Shown here piece after piece: positions 21,523 through 30,865 of a DNA stretch of 64,000 nt (within the stretch, counting starts at the first letter, position 1; each line of letters opens with the position of its first letter). A program made the translations under genes and the position numbers. The stretch is from positions 78,702,679 to 78,766,678 of the forward strand of contig CM035166.1 of NCBI GenBank assembly GCA_020205615.1. The letters are read 5' to 3'. A model generated the notes under the pieces. It was not told where the DNA came from and did no database searches. It saw nothing but the letters and a program-made list of their open reading frames with translations. This DNA comes from Panax quinquefolius. Lineage: Eukaryota; Streptophyta; Magnoliopsida; Apiales; Araliaceae.

Positions 21523-24500
21523 TGTGAGACCTTGAATTTTATGAAATAAAAATATTTAATTTTTCTATTTTGGTAAATAGTTAAATTACTATTCATGAGT
21601 TACTATTCATGAGTTACTATTCACGAGTTACTATTCATGAGTTACTATTCACGAGTTACTATTTACGAGTTACTATTTACGGGTTACTATTCACCCGATT
21701 ACTATTCACTCTAGTATTGTTCACTCGGGTATTTGGAACACTTTTTGTGTCGGGGTACTATTCACAGGGTACTATTCCCGAAGTACTATTCAAGGGTGTG
21801 GATTTGAGATAGTGTTATAGTTGTGGGTAGTATTTATAAATTTTAAAAAGTATGCAAGTTGTCAGATAATATTATTGATTGGCTTGGGAATATTCTTTTT
21901 GTTGGGAATATCCAGACGACGGCAAAATCATTGGTAGACCACGAATGAAATTATTCATTTGATTGAGAAAACGACAAAAATACTTCATGAAAATAACTTG
22001 CTGAAGTTTTACCGTTAATCTGTTGAAACACCGTGTTAAAAAAAGTAATACGCGTAGTTGCATAAAGAGCATTACCAGTATTGATTATTGATGCTTACAT
22101 GATAAGTCACTCAGTTTTGTTTTATTGGTATTATTAATGTAATAAAATAGAAAAGCTTTTTATATAAAATGTAATACTTTTATAAAGTTATTCTATAAAT
22201 AGAATATATTATATTCTATTATGCATAGTATTTGCATATAGTAAAATCTTTTTATATAAAATGTAATACTTTTATAAAGTTATCTATTCTATTAGACAAT
22301 AATTAGAATATATTATATTTTATTATGCATAGTGTTTCAGATAAGTGCTCGCATAGTGTTTCAGATAGTAAAATCTTTTATAAAGTTATTCATTTTATTA
22401 GATTATAAATAGAATATATTATATTTTATTGTAAACCAATCTGGACCGTCTGTTTAAAGTAAATCAATCTGGACCGTTCATGAATTAGTTACTATGCAAT
22501 CCATTCTTCTATAAATAGAAGCTCACTCCTTCATTATTTCTTACGTATTCACTGAAACTCTAGAGAGTTCTTCTTCTATAATCTTGAGCATATTTCTTTA
22601 GAGTTTAAGAAAGTTTCGAGCGTAGTACAAGTTTTCTTCGAGTATATCCTCGCCCTACCATTCGGAATACTCTTCTTTCAAAGGTAGGGAATATTATTTG
22701 TTGTACTCATAAGGGGTATTCTTTCTTCTTATTCATGAAGAGAACTTCTGTTATTCCATTCTTTATTATTCTGTTGGAATAACCTGTATATGCGGGCTAC
22801 CCTATACTTGGTGAAATTCTTCTAATATTTCGTTCTTTATTATTTCGCTTTTAATATCCTCATGCTTATGCACGGACCTATTTCTATTATTTATTATTTC
22901 GGTTTAATATCCTCTTTTGTCGCTTATGTACGGACGGGTTCCATTATTTATTATCTCATTGAATATCCCGTCTCAGACGCTTTACACCGGATTCGGTTCC
23001 ATTATTTATTATTCGTTGAATATCATGTCCGCATGCATTTTACGCCGGACCGGGTTCTGCTTTTTATTATTCGTTAGAATAACTCGCCTCGCATGCGGTC
23101 TATCGCATGCCTGGTGAATTCTTTTGTTATTCCATTCTTTATTATACTCAGTTGGTTAAAACTTTAACTTCTATACTCCATGAAATTAGTGGAATATCCT
23201 TGATATTTGTGCTTTATTCAGTATCTTTTCATGGCAATATTCTTCTGAGCATTCTTGAATTTTACTCTATAGAGAAGTAGCATGTTGACAATTTGGACGT
23301 TATTAGTTCCTGGATAAATTAATTCTTGAACTTGTTTTATTGAATTCTTATATCATTGTCATCATCCTCATGTTTATATTATTTTGAAAGTCATCTCTGG
23401 CCTGTAGTGCATAGATGGACTTGGTATGATTATGACCAGGGATTATTCGGTGTAATCATGACCGTAATGTTACAAATGATGTGGTAAAAATCCTCATTTT
23501 TTCGTAGAGCATTGATGGACAATTTTTGGTATGATTATGGCTATGGATTCTCTTCGGCCGTAGTACAAAGATGAATTATTTTATGGCATGATCAGGACCG
23601 TTGATGAAAACACGATTATCTTTGGCCTGTAGTGCATGGATAATTGTGGTTGTGATACTAACAAATATCTTTGGCCTGTAGTGCATGGATGATTCGATGA
23701 TGTGGATTAATTATTGAGCTGAGTCCCAGCAATGAAATATTAATTCATGGATGTGATAATAATGAATATCCTTAGCCGTAGTGCATGGATAATTCATGGA
23801 TATGATATTAACGAATATCCTCGGCCAGTAAAGTGTGGAGGATTCGATGATGTGGATTAATTATCGAAATGAGTCTCAAAGAATGAAATATTAATTCATG
23901 GATGTGATAATAATGAATATCCATGGTCAGAAAGTGCATGGATAATTCATGGATATGATATTAACGAATATCCTCGGCAGTAGTGCGTGGAGGATTCGAT
24001 GATGTGGATTAATTATCGAGTCGAGTCTCAAAGAATGAAATATTAATTCATGGATGTGATAATAATGAATATCTTTGGTCAGAAAGTGCAAAGATGATTT
24101 AATGATTACGAGCAGGAATTGTGATTTGGTATAACCATGATTTTTGATGTTTCAGGTGAAGACAGGTGATGAAAATTATCTTCGTCCTGGGTGCGAAGAG
24201 GAATTTAGAATCACAATCATGATTATGAGTTATTCAAATGATCGTGGACGAGAATTGTTGATTGATGTTACAGGGATAAAACACTATTGGACTTAATATA
24301 GAGAAGATAATAGATTTTATGGTCTATTTGACTCTTCTAATGGATTGCTTGTTCCATTGCAATTATAGTTGAAAAGTTTTATCATCTACCATATGTTCTA
24401 AATCTCTGATTTATTATTGATGAAAGCTATTGATAATTTAATTATCTTTAGTCATGATATTCTTTACTGAGCTAGTTGTTCTCACCATTTTGCTTCACAA

Positions 24501-25025
24501 TTCCTTTCAGGTAATAAAAGTGTAGCTGGGTCGAGCGGGGGTAACAGGAGAATAGAGCTATGGTCTCTAGGCGTGGAGGTTTCTCCTAAACAAAGATAGA
24601 AAAGTGTGTTGTATTCTATACATTATTTAGTAGTTATATTTGTTGAATCAAATAGGGTGAGGTGAACCCAAATTTGGAAGGGTGTTTTGCCACTATCATG
24701 GTCAACCAAGGATAATTCTGTGGACATATGATATCTATCATAACCTAGACGCATGGCCTCCCATGTACGAAGGTTTCATTGAGCCCTTCCCAAAGATTTT
24801 AATTCCTAAAACAGTGTTTGACTATACTTTTATGTAAAGTACCATTCTAAGGTTGTGGTCGAGGCACCATGAGAGTTACATACATTTGTATTAAAACTCA
24901 TAGTTAATCGTGGTCGATTCTATATACGATTCAATGATTGTATAAATGAAGTTGTATTTAAATTTTGTTCCATGTATCTGGCGACTCAGAATGGGGGATG
25001 TATACCAAATTTTGGGGGCATCACA
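21523..25025 (+). repeat. 3' LTR of element F (3503 bp)
   Basis: Starts TGTGAGACCTTG and ends GGGGGCATCACA. Longer than the 5' copy mainly through extra TACTATTCACGAG repeats at 21588-21700. TATA box at 22510-22517. Differences from the 5' LTR concentrate at CG-containing sites. Confidence 0.85.
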
Positions 25026-25030
25026 CTTGC

Positions 25031-25344
25031 CTTTGTTGCTCACATGAAATTCAAGGTCTTCTAGATGGATGTCAAAAGTGCATTCCTGAATGGAGAACTT
25101 CAAGAAGAAGTCTATGTAGAGCAACCTCCAGGTTTTATCAATCCATCTCTTTTTAATTATGTTTATTGATTAGGCAAAGCCTTATATTGTCTTAAACAAG
25201 CAACTAGAGCATGGTATGAAACACTAACTAACTTTCTTATTGAAAATGGGTTCACTAGAGGTAGAGTAGATACCACATTATTTCTTAGAAAGCATAAAGA
25301 CAAAGTCCTATTGGTTCAAATATATGTTGATGATATTATTTTTG
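25031..25344 (+). pseudogene. RT catalytic region of copia element B, between F and the MITE
   Basis: Continues the RT after element [52 protein letters not shown] and LLVQIYVDDIIFGST, which holds the YVDD catalytic motif. Two nonsense codons interrupt it, one before [10 protein letters not shown] and one in the VY-LGKALY segment. It ends where the hAT element enters at 25345-25352. Confidence 0.8.
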
Positions 25345-25352
25345 GTTCTACT

Positions 25353-25683
25353 TAAGGCTGTAAAATGATAAAACAATTTGTACTCGATTCGTACCCGCTC
25401 GACTAAAAGTTCGATTCGAGTTTGACTCGAAATATAAATGAGTCAAATATAAGCAAATTTTAAAGTTCGATAAATTACTCGAACCTCCTCAAATTGTAAT
25501 TTTCTATTGATACTCAGATCATATTCGTTCGAAAAGTTCAAACTGTTCAGGCTCGACTCAAAATCGTGCTCGACTCGGTAGCTAAATGAGACTCAATCAA
25601 ACCTTATTTTATACTTGATAAATTTTGTGAATCAAATCTGAGCAACTCAATATTCGGTTCGACTTGGTTCGTTTACACCCTTA
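25353..25683. mobile_element. hAT-type MITE, 331 bp, in copia RT
   Basis: Terminal inverted repeats TAAGGCTGTAAA and TTTACACCCTTA (one mismatch) with a perfect 8-bp target-site duplication GTTCTACT at 25345-25352 and 25684-25691. This size, TIR type and 8-bp duplication are characteristic of non-autonomous hAT elements. There is no ORF. The duplication lies directly after the YVDD motif of copia RT. Confidence 0.85.
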
Positions 25684-25691
25684 GTTCTACT

Positions 25692-26335
25692 GATGAAAAG
25701 CTATGTAAGAGATTCTCCAAGCTTATGCAGAGCAAGTTTGAAATGAGCATGATGGGTGAGCTGAATTTCTTCCTTGGACTGCAAGTAAAGCAGACTAATG
25801 AAGGAATCTTCATAAACCAAGCCAAATACATTAAAGATTTACTTAAGAAGTATGGCATGGAATCAGCCTCTCCCATGAAAATCCCAATTGCTCCTGCAAC
25901 TAAGCTTGACAAAGATGAAAAAGGTAAAAGTATTGATATAACTCAATACAGAGGTATGATAGGCTCTCTTCTATATCTAACTGCCATTAGACCAGATATA
26001 ATGTTTGCAACATGCATTTGTGCTAGATTTCAGGCTAATCCTAAAGAATCACATTTAATCGTCAGAAAGAGGATTTTCGTGTATCTCAAGGGTACACCTC
26101 ACTTTGGGCTTTGGTATCCCAAGGAGTCCTCATTTGAACTAACAGGATACACAGATGTTGATTTTGCAGGCTGCAAAATAGATAGAAAGAGTACTAGTGG
26201 CACCTGTCAATTGCTAGGAAACAGACTTGTGTCCTGGTTTAACAAGAAGCAAAACTCAGTATCTACTTCAACTGTAGAAGCTGAATACATTACTGCTGGC
26301 AGCTGCTGTGCTCAAATCCTATGGATGAAAAAGTA
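25692..26335 (+). CDS. RT thumb and RNase H N-terminal region of copia element B
   Basis: Open reading of about 210 codons after the MITE: KFEMSMMGELNFFLGLQVKQ, AKYIKDLLKKYGM, YRGMIGSLLYLTAIRPDIMFA and LKGTPHFGLWYP. RNase H begins at about GYTDVDFAGCKIDRKSTSG with the first catalytic Asp, then STVEAEYITAGSCCAQILWMKK with the catalytic Glu. It ends at TAG 26334-26336, where the family normally continues with more RNase H. The open frame extends upstream to 25725 from an internal ATG, but the protein would be part of Gag-Pol. Confidence 0.8.
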
Positions 26336-26336
26336 G

Positions 26337-26608
26337 CTAGCATATTATGGGTTTGAATTCAAATCCATACCTATTCACTGTGATAACATAAGTGCCATAG
26401 CAATAACTCATAATCCTGGCATGCATTCAGGACTAAGCATATAGAAATAAGGTATCACTTCATTAGGGATCATGTGCAAAATGGAACTATATCTTTACAA
26501 TATATCCCTACTGAAAATCAACTTGCTGATGTCTTTACAAAACCTCTAGATAAATCCAGGTTTAACAAGTTAATAAATGAGCTAGGCATGCTTAACTTAC
26601 AACCATGA
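26337..26608 (+). pseudogene. RNase H C-terminus of copia element B
   Basis: In-frame continuation with stops: HCDNISAIAI holds the next acidic residue, then a shifted stretch for HSG/KHI, and the typical end LADVFTKPLDKSRFNKLINELGM up to TGA 26606-26608. This is the end of pol. Confidence 0.7.
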
Positions 26609-27378
26609 AAAATATGCTCTAGTTTGTGCTAACCATACAGATATAAAGGCTATGTTCAAAATCATAGACATGATCAAAGGAAGTCCACGATCGTAGAGCT
26701 GAAGTGACATGAAAGACAACGATCGCAGTGCTGACTCAAAGATCGCAGTGCAGACTCAACGATGGCAGAGCCCCATCAATAAAACAAAGGAGCATCCTGT
26801 GATGATAAAGTTCAAAACAAAGCAATCTCTCTGATAAGTGCCTCAGGAACAAACCTAACCCTTGATTCACTCTATGAGGTTGGCCCTTCCTGAGTTACCT
26901 TAAACTGAGAAGAATGCTAAGTGAAAAGTTCATCATAAGGATTCGGTCAGATTCGACGATCGTAGTTCAGACACGACGATTGCGGTAGCTCGTACTACTA
27001 CGATCACGAAAGCGCAGACACGACATTTATCGGGTAGCTCGTATACACAACGATTGCAGAGCAAACTCGACGAATGCAAAGAAGACTCAACAATTAAAAA
27101 AGTCTACCTCAATGATCATAGTCCTTCCTAAGGACACATTAACTCAGAAGGAGCTAAGGGCAAATTAGTACAATCCTCCTCGGTCAGATTCGTAGAGCCT
27201 AGCAGAATTTGACACCTACCCCACTAAGTAAAATGGAAAGAGGGAAGTTACAAGTATAATTTAAAAGCGCCTTTTTGAAATCAGAAGTTCAAAAAGCTTA
27301 TCTCTCCCTTTCTCTCTACAAGCAGAAACCCTAACCCTTAAGAAAGTTCAGACAACCATACTCCTTGCAAAGAAATCA
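26609..27378 (+). other. Post-pol spacer of element B with GATCGTAG motif cluster
   Basis: No credible ORF. About 26685-27110 carries repeated ACGATCGTAGAGC, GATCGCAGTGC, ACGATTGC(G/A) motifs at roughly 20-40 bp spacing, related to the LTR cluster. A pyrimidine-rich leader at 27296-27330 precedes the next ORF. It may serve as leader or promoter for the downstream ORFs. Confidence 0.55.
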
Positions 27379-28533
27379 ATGGCAGCCTCCAACGTCATCT
27401 CCGGCTACAGACTCTTATTCGATGAGTTCAAAATAGCTGAACCCAAATTTCACAAAACTCTGTCACTGATAAAGAAGGTTTGTCTCGAAGAAGCCCTGGG
27501 TACGAGCACCTAGATCTATCCGAAGCTGATAAAGGAGTTTTACAGGAATGGGGCGTTCGAAAATAACGTCATCACCACGAGGGTCAAGGACGTGGAAATC
27601 AAACTCAGAACTGACGATATCAAGCTAGCCCTAGGCTTCAAATCTGAAGGGTTCTCGTTCATAGATAGCATTGACTTCCATGAAGGCCTAAAGAAGATGC
27701 ATCACAAGAAATTCCCCACTGTCAAAGGATACAAGAAAAAGGAGTTTCTTCAGAGGTACGAATTTCTGGCCGATATTATTGGGAAATGTATATGTTGCAA
27801 GAACTCTGGCCACGATTCTGTAAATGAGGTGCAACTCAAGCTCATGACTGCCATAAGGTGTGGTATACAACTCAACTATGGAGCTCTACTGCTTGAATGG
27901 ATTGGGAAATGGATCACCAGCTCAAAGAAGACAAAGAGCTCTCAAAAGATGCTCTACGGGCAATTTATAAGCAGCATCCTACAGTCTGCTCTGGGTGATA
28001 AGATTGGGGACAATGAAGGAGATTCCATCACTCCAAACAGACGGATGACCCAGCAACTGTTTGAGAACTGGAAAAGGAATCCAGTAGAGAATGTACGTAT
28101 GATGTCTGAGTCTAGTGGAAGAACTGGTGATATAAAGGAATCAGGGATTCCAGGAAACATGTTAGTCGTCAAAGAGACTAAAGAGGAAGAGGAAGAGATC
28201 AACAAGGAAGAACCCTCTGCCCTGGTCAGAAAAAGCAAGGGCAATAGGAAGCTAAAGGCTCGATTAACAGAGGAACCTCAAGGATCTACCACTGATATAC
28301 CTATAGAGTGCTTTGACATTGAGACGCTGAGGATCTTAAGAAGAAAAGAACAACAGGCTGAGGCAGATGAAGATAGAGCTACCATATCACAGCTGCTGAA
28401 GAACAAAAAAATCAGTCACAAGTCAAAGAGGCAATCTGTCTCTTCGATCGTAGAGTCTCTACCGATCGTAGAGACCAGACTGAACACCTCGAGCAAGGAA
28501 GTTGCTGCACCAGATGTCCTGGCTGATCAATAG
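27379..28533 (+). pseudogene. Extra ORF after pol in Sirevirus element B (env-like position)
   Basis: ATG 27379 opens MAASNVISGYRLLFDEF. The frame runs 385 codons to TAG 28531-28533 with one internal stop at 27511-27513; the part from 27592 is open for 313 codons. It has hydrophobic/aromatic N-terminal segments (IKEFYRNGAFENNV, DIKLALGF, LLEWIGKW), then a charged C-terminal half (KETKEEEEEINKEE). Sireviruses often carry an ORF here, called env-like by position, but I see no signal peptide or strong membrane helix. The N-terminal region resembles the plant 'putative transposon protein' type of domain. GATCGTAGAG motifs at 28443-28475 encode SIVES and PIVET. Function unknown. Confidence 0.6.
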
Positions 28534-28888
28534 GACAGAACTGAAGCCCAAGGAAGTCCTGAGGCTGTGGCTCAGCCTAGAAAACCAAGACAAAAATTGG
28601 TTAAGAAGTACATCATTGTCAATGAAGAAGTACTCAATGAGGAAGACAAAAAGATGGCTGCTGAAAACTAACTATCCAATGAAAGTCAAAAGGACAGAGC
28701 TCAAGCTCAGGGGGAGATACCTGAAGTTCTCACCCTAGAAAATGCTCCAGCTTAAGGGGAGCTACTAGTCCTGCAGATGGATGATCATGTTGAGGGGGAG
28801 CCTCATGACATCCCCGTGACAGAAGAAGATGTTCCTGTAGAAAATGAGAAAGAACCAGAGCAAGAACAAAATGAAGTTATGATATAAA
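28534..28888 (+). pseudogene. Continuation of the extra ORF, acidic tail, with stops
   Basis: The frame of the preceding ORF stays protein-like through nonsense codons near 28671 and 28753, ending at TAA 28886-28888. It is rich in Glu, Asp and Pro and contains several GGGGGAG words (28718, 28795). Confidence 0.5.
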
Positions 28889-29138
28889 TGAATCCTTAAA
28901 AGAAGATAGAGAAGAAGAGAAAGAAGAATATGATGATGAACTTGAGATCATAGCTGTGGGCCGTGATGGGTATAGGAGTTTTCTCTACAATCAACTGTTC
29001 TCCTATCTCCCCATGATGCCTTTTCATCAAGCTCAAATTCTAAACTCTTGGAATCACATGTTTTGGAGCTTCAAAGAATATCCAGCCATCTCTGTGCTAG
29101 CTCATGGATTCCCAGGAAACTTCAACTTTGCCAAATAG
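28889..29138 (+). pseudogene. Second-half ORF piece of the element B extra region
   Basis: Begins with a run of Glu/Lys codons, then an open segment: GRDGYRSFLYNQLF, MMPFHQAQILNSW, ISVLAHGFPGNFNFAK, ending at 29136-29138. It continues in shifted frames to about 29450, where three GATCGTAGAG-type motifs (near 29370-29425) encode IV/IVES/IVEP. Confidence 0.45.
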
Positions 29139-29520
29139 CTGATAACAAATGGTCCCTCTTCAACGATGGTGCATGAGGTAATATTTGTCCCAATCTTGTT
29201 CAGAGTTAATCATTATCCACTATCCTTCTTCAGTCAATTTTATGAATTTCCAAGTTGGTTGGAAGTGGTCCTAAATCCACTAAGTCAATTCCCAGTTATA
29301 GAATCCCAATATTCTGTAACTGATTAACCAAATATGCCCAACTTCATATTGATCCAAATTCCCATCATCTCTACGATTGATGACTCTAGCCCCATCGTAG
29401 AGTCCCAAGCTCAAATCGTAGAGCCACCTACTCCAGACACCCAAAAATAGTCCCCCTCCATTATATATTCCCTCTTCCTCCATAAATGAATACTTCAACC
29501 TTGATCTTGCCCTCTACTCC

Positions 29521-30171
29521 TTGCAGGATCAAAACAAGAATACACACCCTCCACCACACTTTCCACAACTCAGTGAACTTCTCTCAGATCTGCCCACCAA
29601 ATTTGAGTTATCTGAAGTGTCAAAGAAAGTGATTAAGGATATAGATGACAGTCTTGAAGCTCACACAGAACTCATTCAACTAAGACTGACTAAGATAATC
29701 ACGGCTGCCAATACTCTCCCCAGCACCCTAATCTCTAAGCTTACAAAGAAGCTCAGGGAGATTATAAAAGAAATGGAGACGAGCATAAATGACCGGGATC
29801 AGATACACTTTCAAGCAGCTAAAATACATCGGGATGTTGTTCTCGTCTTACAAACGACTCAAAATACTCAGAACAAGCTTATGTTGAAAAGTATCTTCAA
29901 TCTGCAAACTGCCGTAAAAGAATTCCAAAAATTTTACGTAAACCAAGGGCAGCAGACTGAAAATGTTCTAGCCGTCCTCAAAAATAGGGAAGCTCAATTT
30001 GATGCTCTGATCAAAGAGAATCGAGAGGACATTGCTCAAACCCAAAACCAACTCAACGAGCTCGTCCAAGAAGTGACTCGCCTATCCGAAGACATTCGAA
30101 CCCTTGATGTTGACATAAAGGGGGAGAATAAAGGGAAAGGAGTTCAAGGCAAGGACAGAGGCAGAGGATAA
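29521..30171 (+). CDS. Coiled-coil-like ORF at the 3' end of element B
   Basis: Open for 216 codons: a Pro/His-rich start (THPPPHFPQLSELL), then long amphipathic helices rich in Leu, Ile, Gln, Asn, Glu (KVIKDIDDSLEAHTELIQL, LKNREAQFDALIKENRED, ALVQEVTRLSEDI-like), and a Gly/Lys/Arg tail GKGVQGKDRGRG. The helical part reads as a coiled coil. Such a tail is common in Sirevirus extra ORFs. A real translation start is not clear because the frame opens inside the region. Function unknown. Confidence 0.55.
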   Translation: MQDQNKNTHPPPHFPQLSELLSDLPTKFELSEVSKKVIKDIDDSLEAHTELIQLRLTKIITAANTLPSTLISKLTKKLREIIKEMETSINDRDQIHFQAAKIHRDVVLVLQTTQNTQNKLMLKSIFNLQTAVKEFQKFYVNQGQQTENVLAVLKNREAQFDALIKENREDIAQTQNQLNELVQEVTRLSEDIRTLDVDIKGENKGKGVQGKDRGRG

Positions 30172-30273
30172 TTTCAAACTCAATCTTCAAGGAGTCCTTT
30201 TACAAGGCAGTTCCACTAACAGACCCCACAATCCGGCCATCAGCCTCAACGATCTAATTAGCAAGAAGTTATA

Positions 30274-30498
30274 ATGGCTCAACCAATAAGGAGTCTAGGG
30301 TTAACTAAATGCTCACAAAATGTGGTCACAACAGGCCTAAGAATGCCAATTGGAGATCCTGCAGTCATGAATAAGCATGATCACAATCCTAGGCTAAGCC
30401 CAAGTGAGCTGGAAGATCTAGCCTGGAGAGAAGAAGTAAGAAGGAAAAGAAGAGTTGAGGAGTATGCTAATCCTCCACGCAAAAGATCAAAGAAATAG
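30274..30498 (+). pseudogene. Short basic ORF before the PPT of element B
   Basis: A 74-codon frame: MAQPIRSLGLTKCSQNV, then SPSELEDLAWREEVRRKRRVEEYANPPRKRSKK. The Lys/Arg-rich end resembles a nuclear-localisation stretch and is the tail of the extra ORF region. It is probably part of the preceding protein after a frameshift. Confidence 0.45.
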
Positions 30499-30693
30499 AG
30501 ATAAGTTAAAACTTAAATTCTTATTGATGTAAAGCTTAACTGTAATAAATGTTCTTCAAACATCAATAAATTCATGCTTATTCTCTAGAAATTTAAGCTG
30601 CTCACTGAAATATTAAGTCATATTTACTTTCCTATAAATGCATCTAGAAACTAATAATCATGACAACACATCTCCTTGGTTATGTCAACATCA

Positions 30694-30706
30694 AATAGGG
30701 GGAGAT
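30694..30706 (+). other. Polypurine tract of copia element B
   Basis: AATAGGGGGAGAT ends at the 3' LTR start (30707). Similar GGGGGAG words at about 28718, 28753, 28795 and 30118 are the repeated PPT-like motifs noted in Sireviruses. Confidence 0.7.
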
Positions 30707-30865
30707 TGTTGGGAGAGTGCATATTTTGATTTGATGTTTAAAGTAAATGCTCATGATTATATGTAAAGTCATTCAAGGAATATATGTACAAAGACTTAGT
30801 GATAGATCAAATTTATTAGGTTGATCTAAGCTTTTAATGTTTATCATTCTATAAACGAATGTATA
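30707..30865 (+). repeat. 3' LTR of copia element B, first piece
   Basis: Starts TGTTGGGAGAGTGC and matches 12281 onward until 30865. The last five bases, GTATA, are the target-site duplication of element C. The LTR resumes at 49283. Confidence 0.85.

Larger units (their letters stand above)
17806..25025 (+). mobile_element. Non-autonomous gypsy element F with very long LTRs and 337-bp interior
   Basis: LTRs at 17806-21185 and 21523-25025 flank an internal region of only 337 bp. It has a PBS, a polypurine tract and a perfect CTTGC target-site duplication (17801-17805 and 25026-25030). Everything from gag to the end of pol is absent, so it must be mobilised in trans. Its LTR matches parts of element D's LTR around the TATA box and TTATTATTC region, making D-like chromoviruses the likely helpers. 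It fits the LARD description (large LTRs, no coding interior). Confidence 0.85.

Noticed and set aside
27592..28533. Independent host gene inside the copia element
   Set aside because: It lies between pol and the 3' LTR in the same orientation, starts upstream at 27379 and carries the element's own GATCGTAG motifs, so it belongs to the Sirevirus.
27379..28533. True viral envelope gene
   Set aside because: No signal peptide, hydrophobic fusion-like segment or membrane anchor could be seen; the env-like label is by position only.
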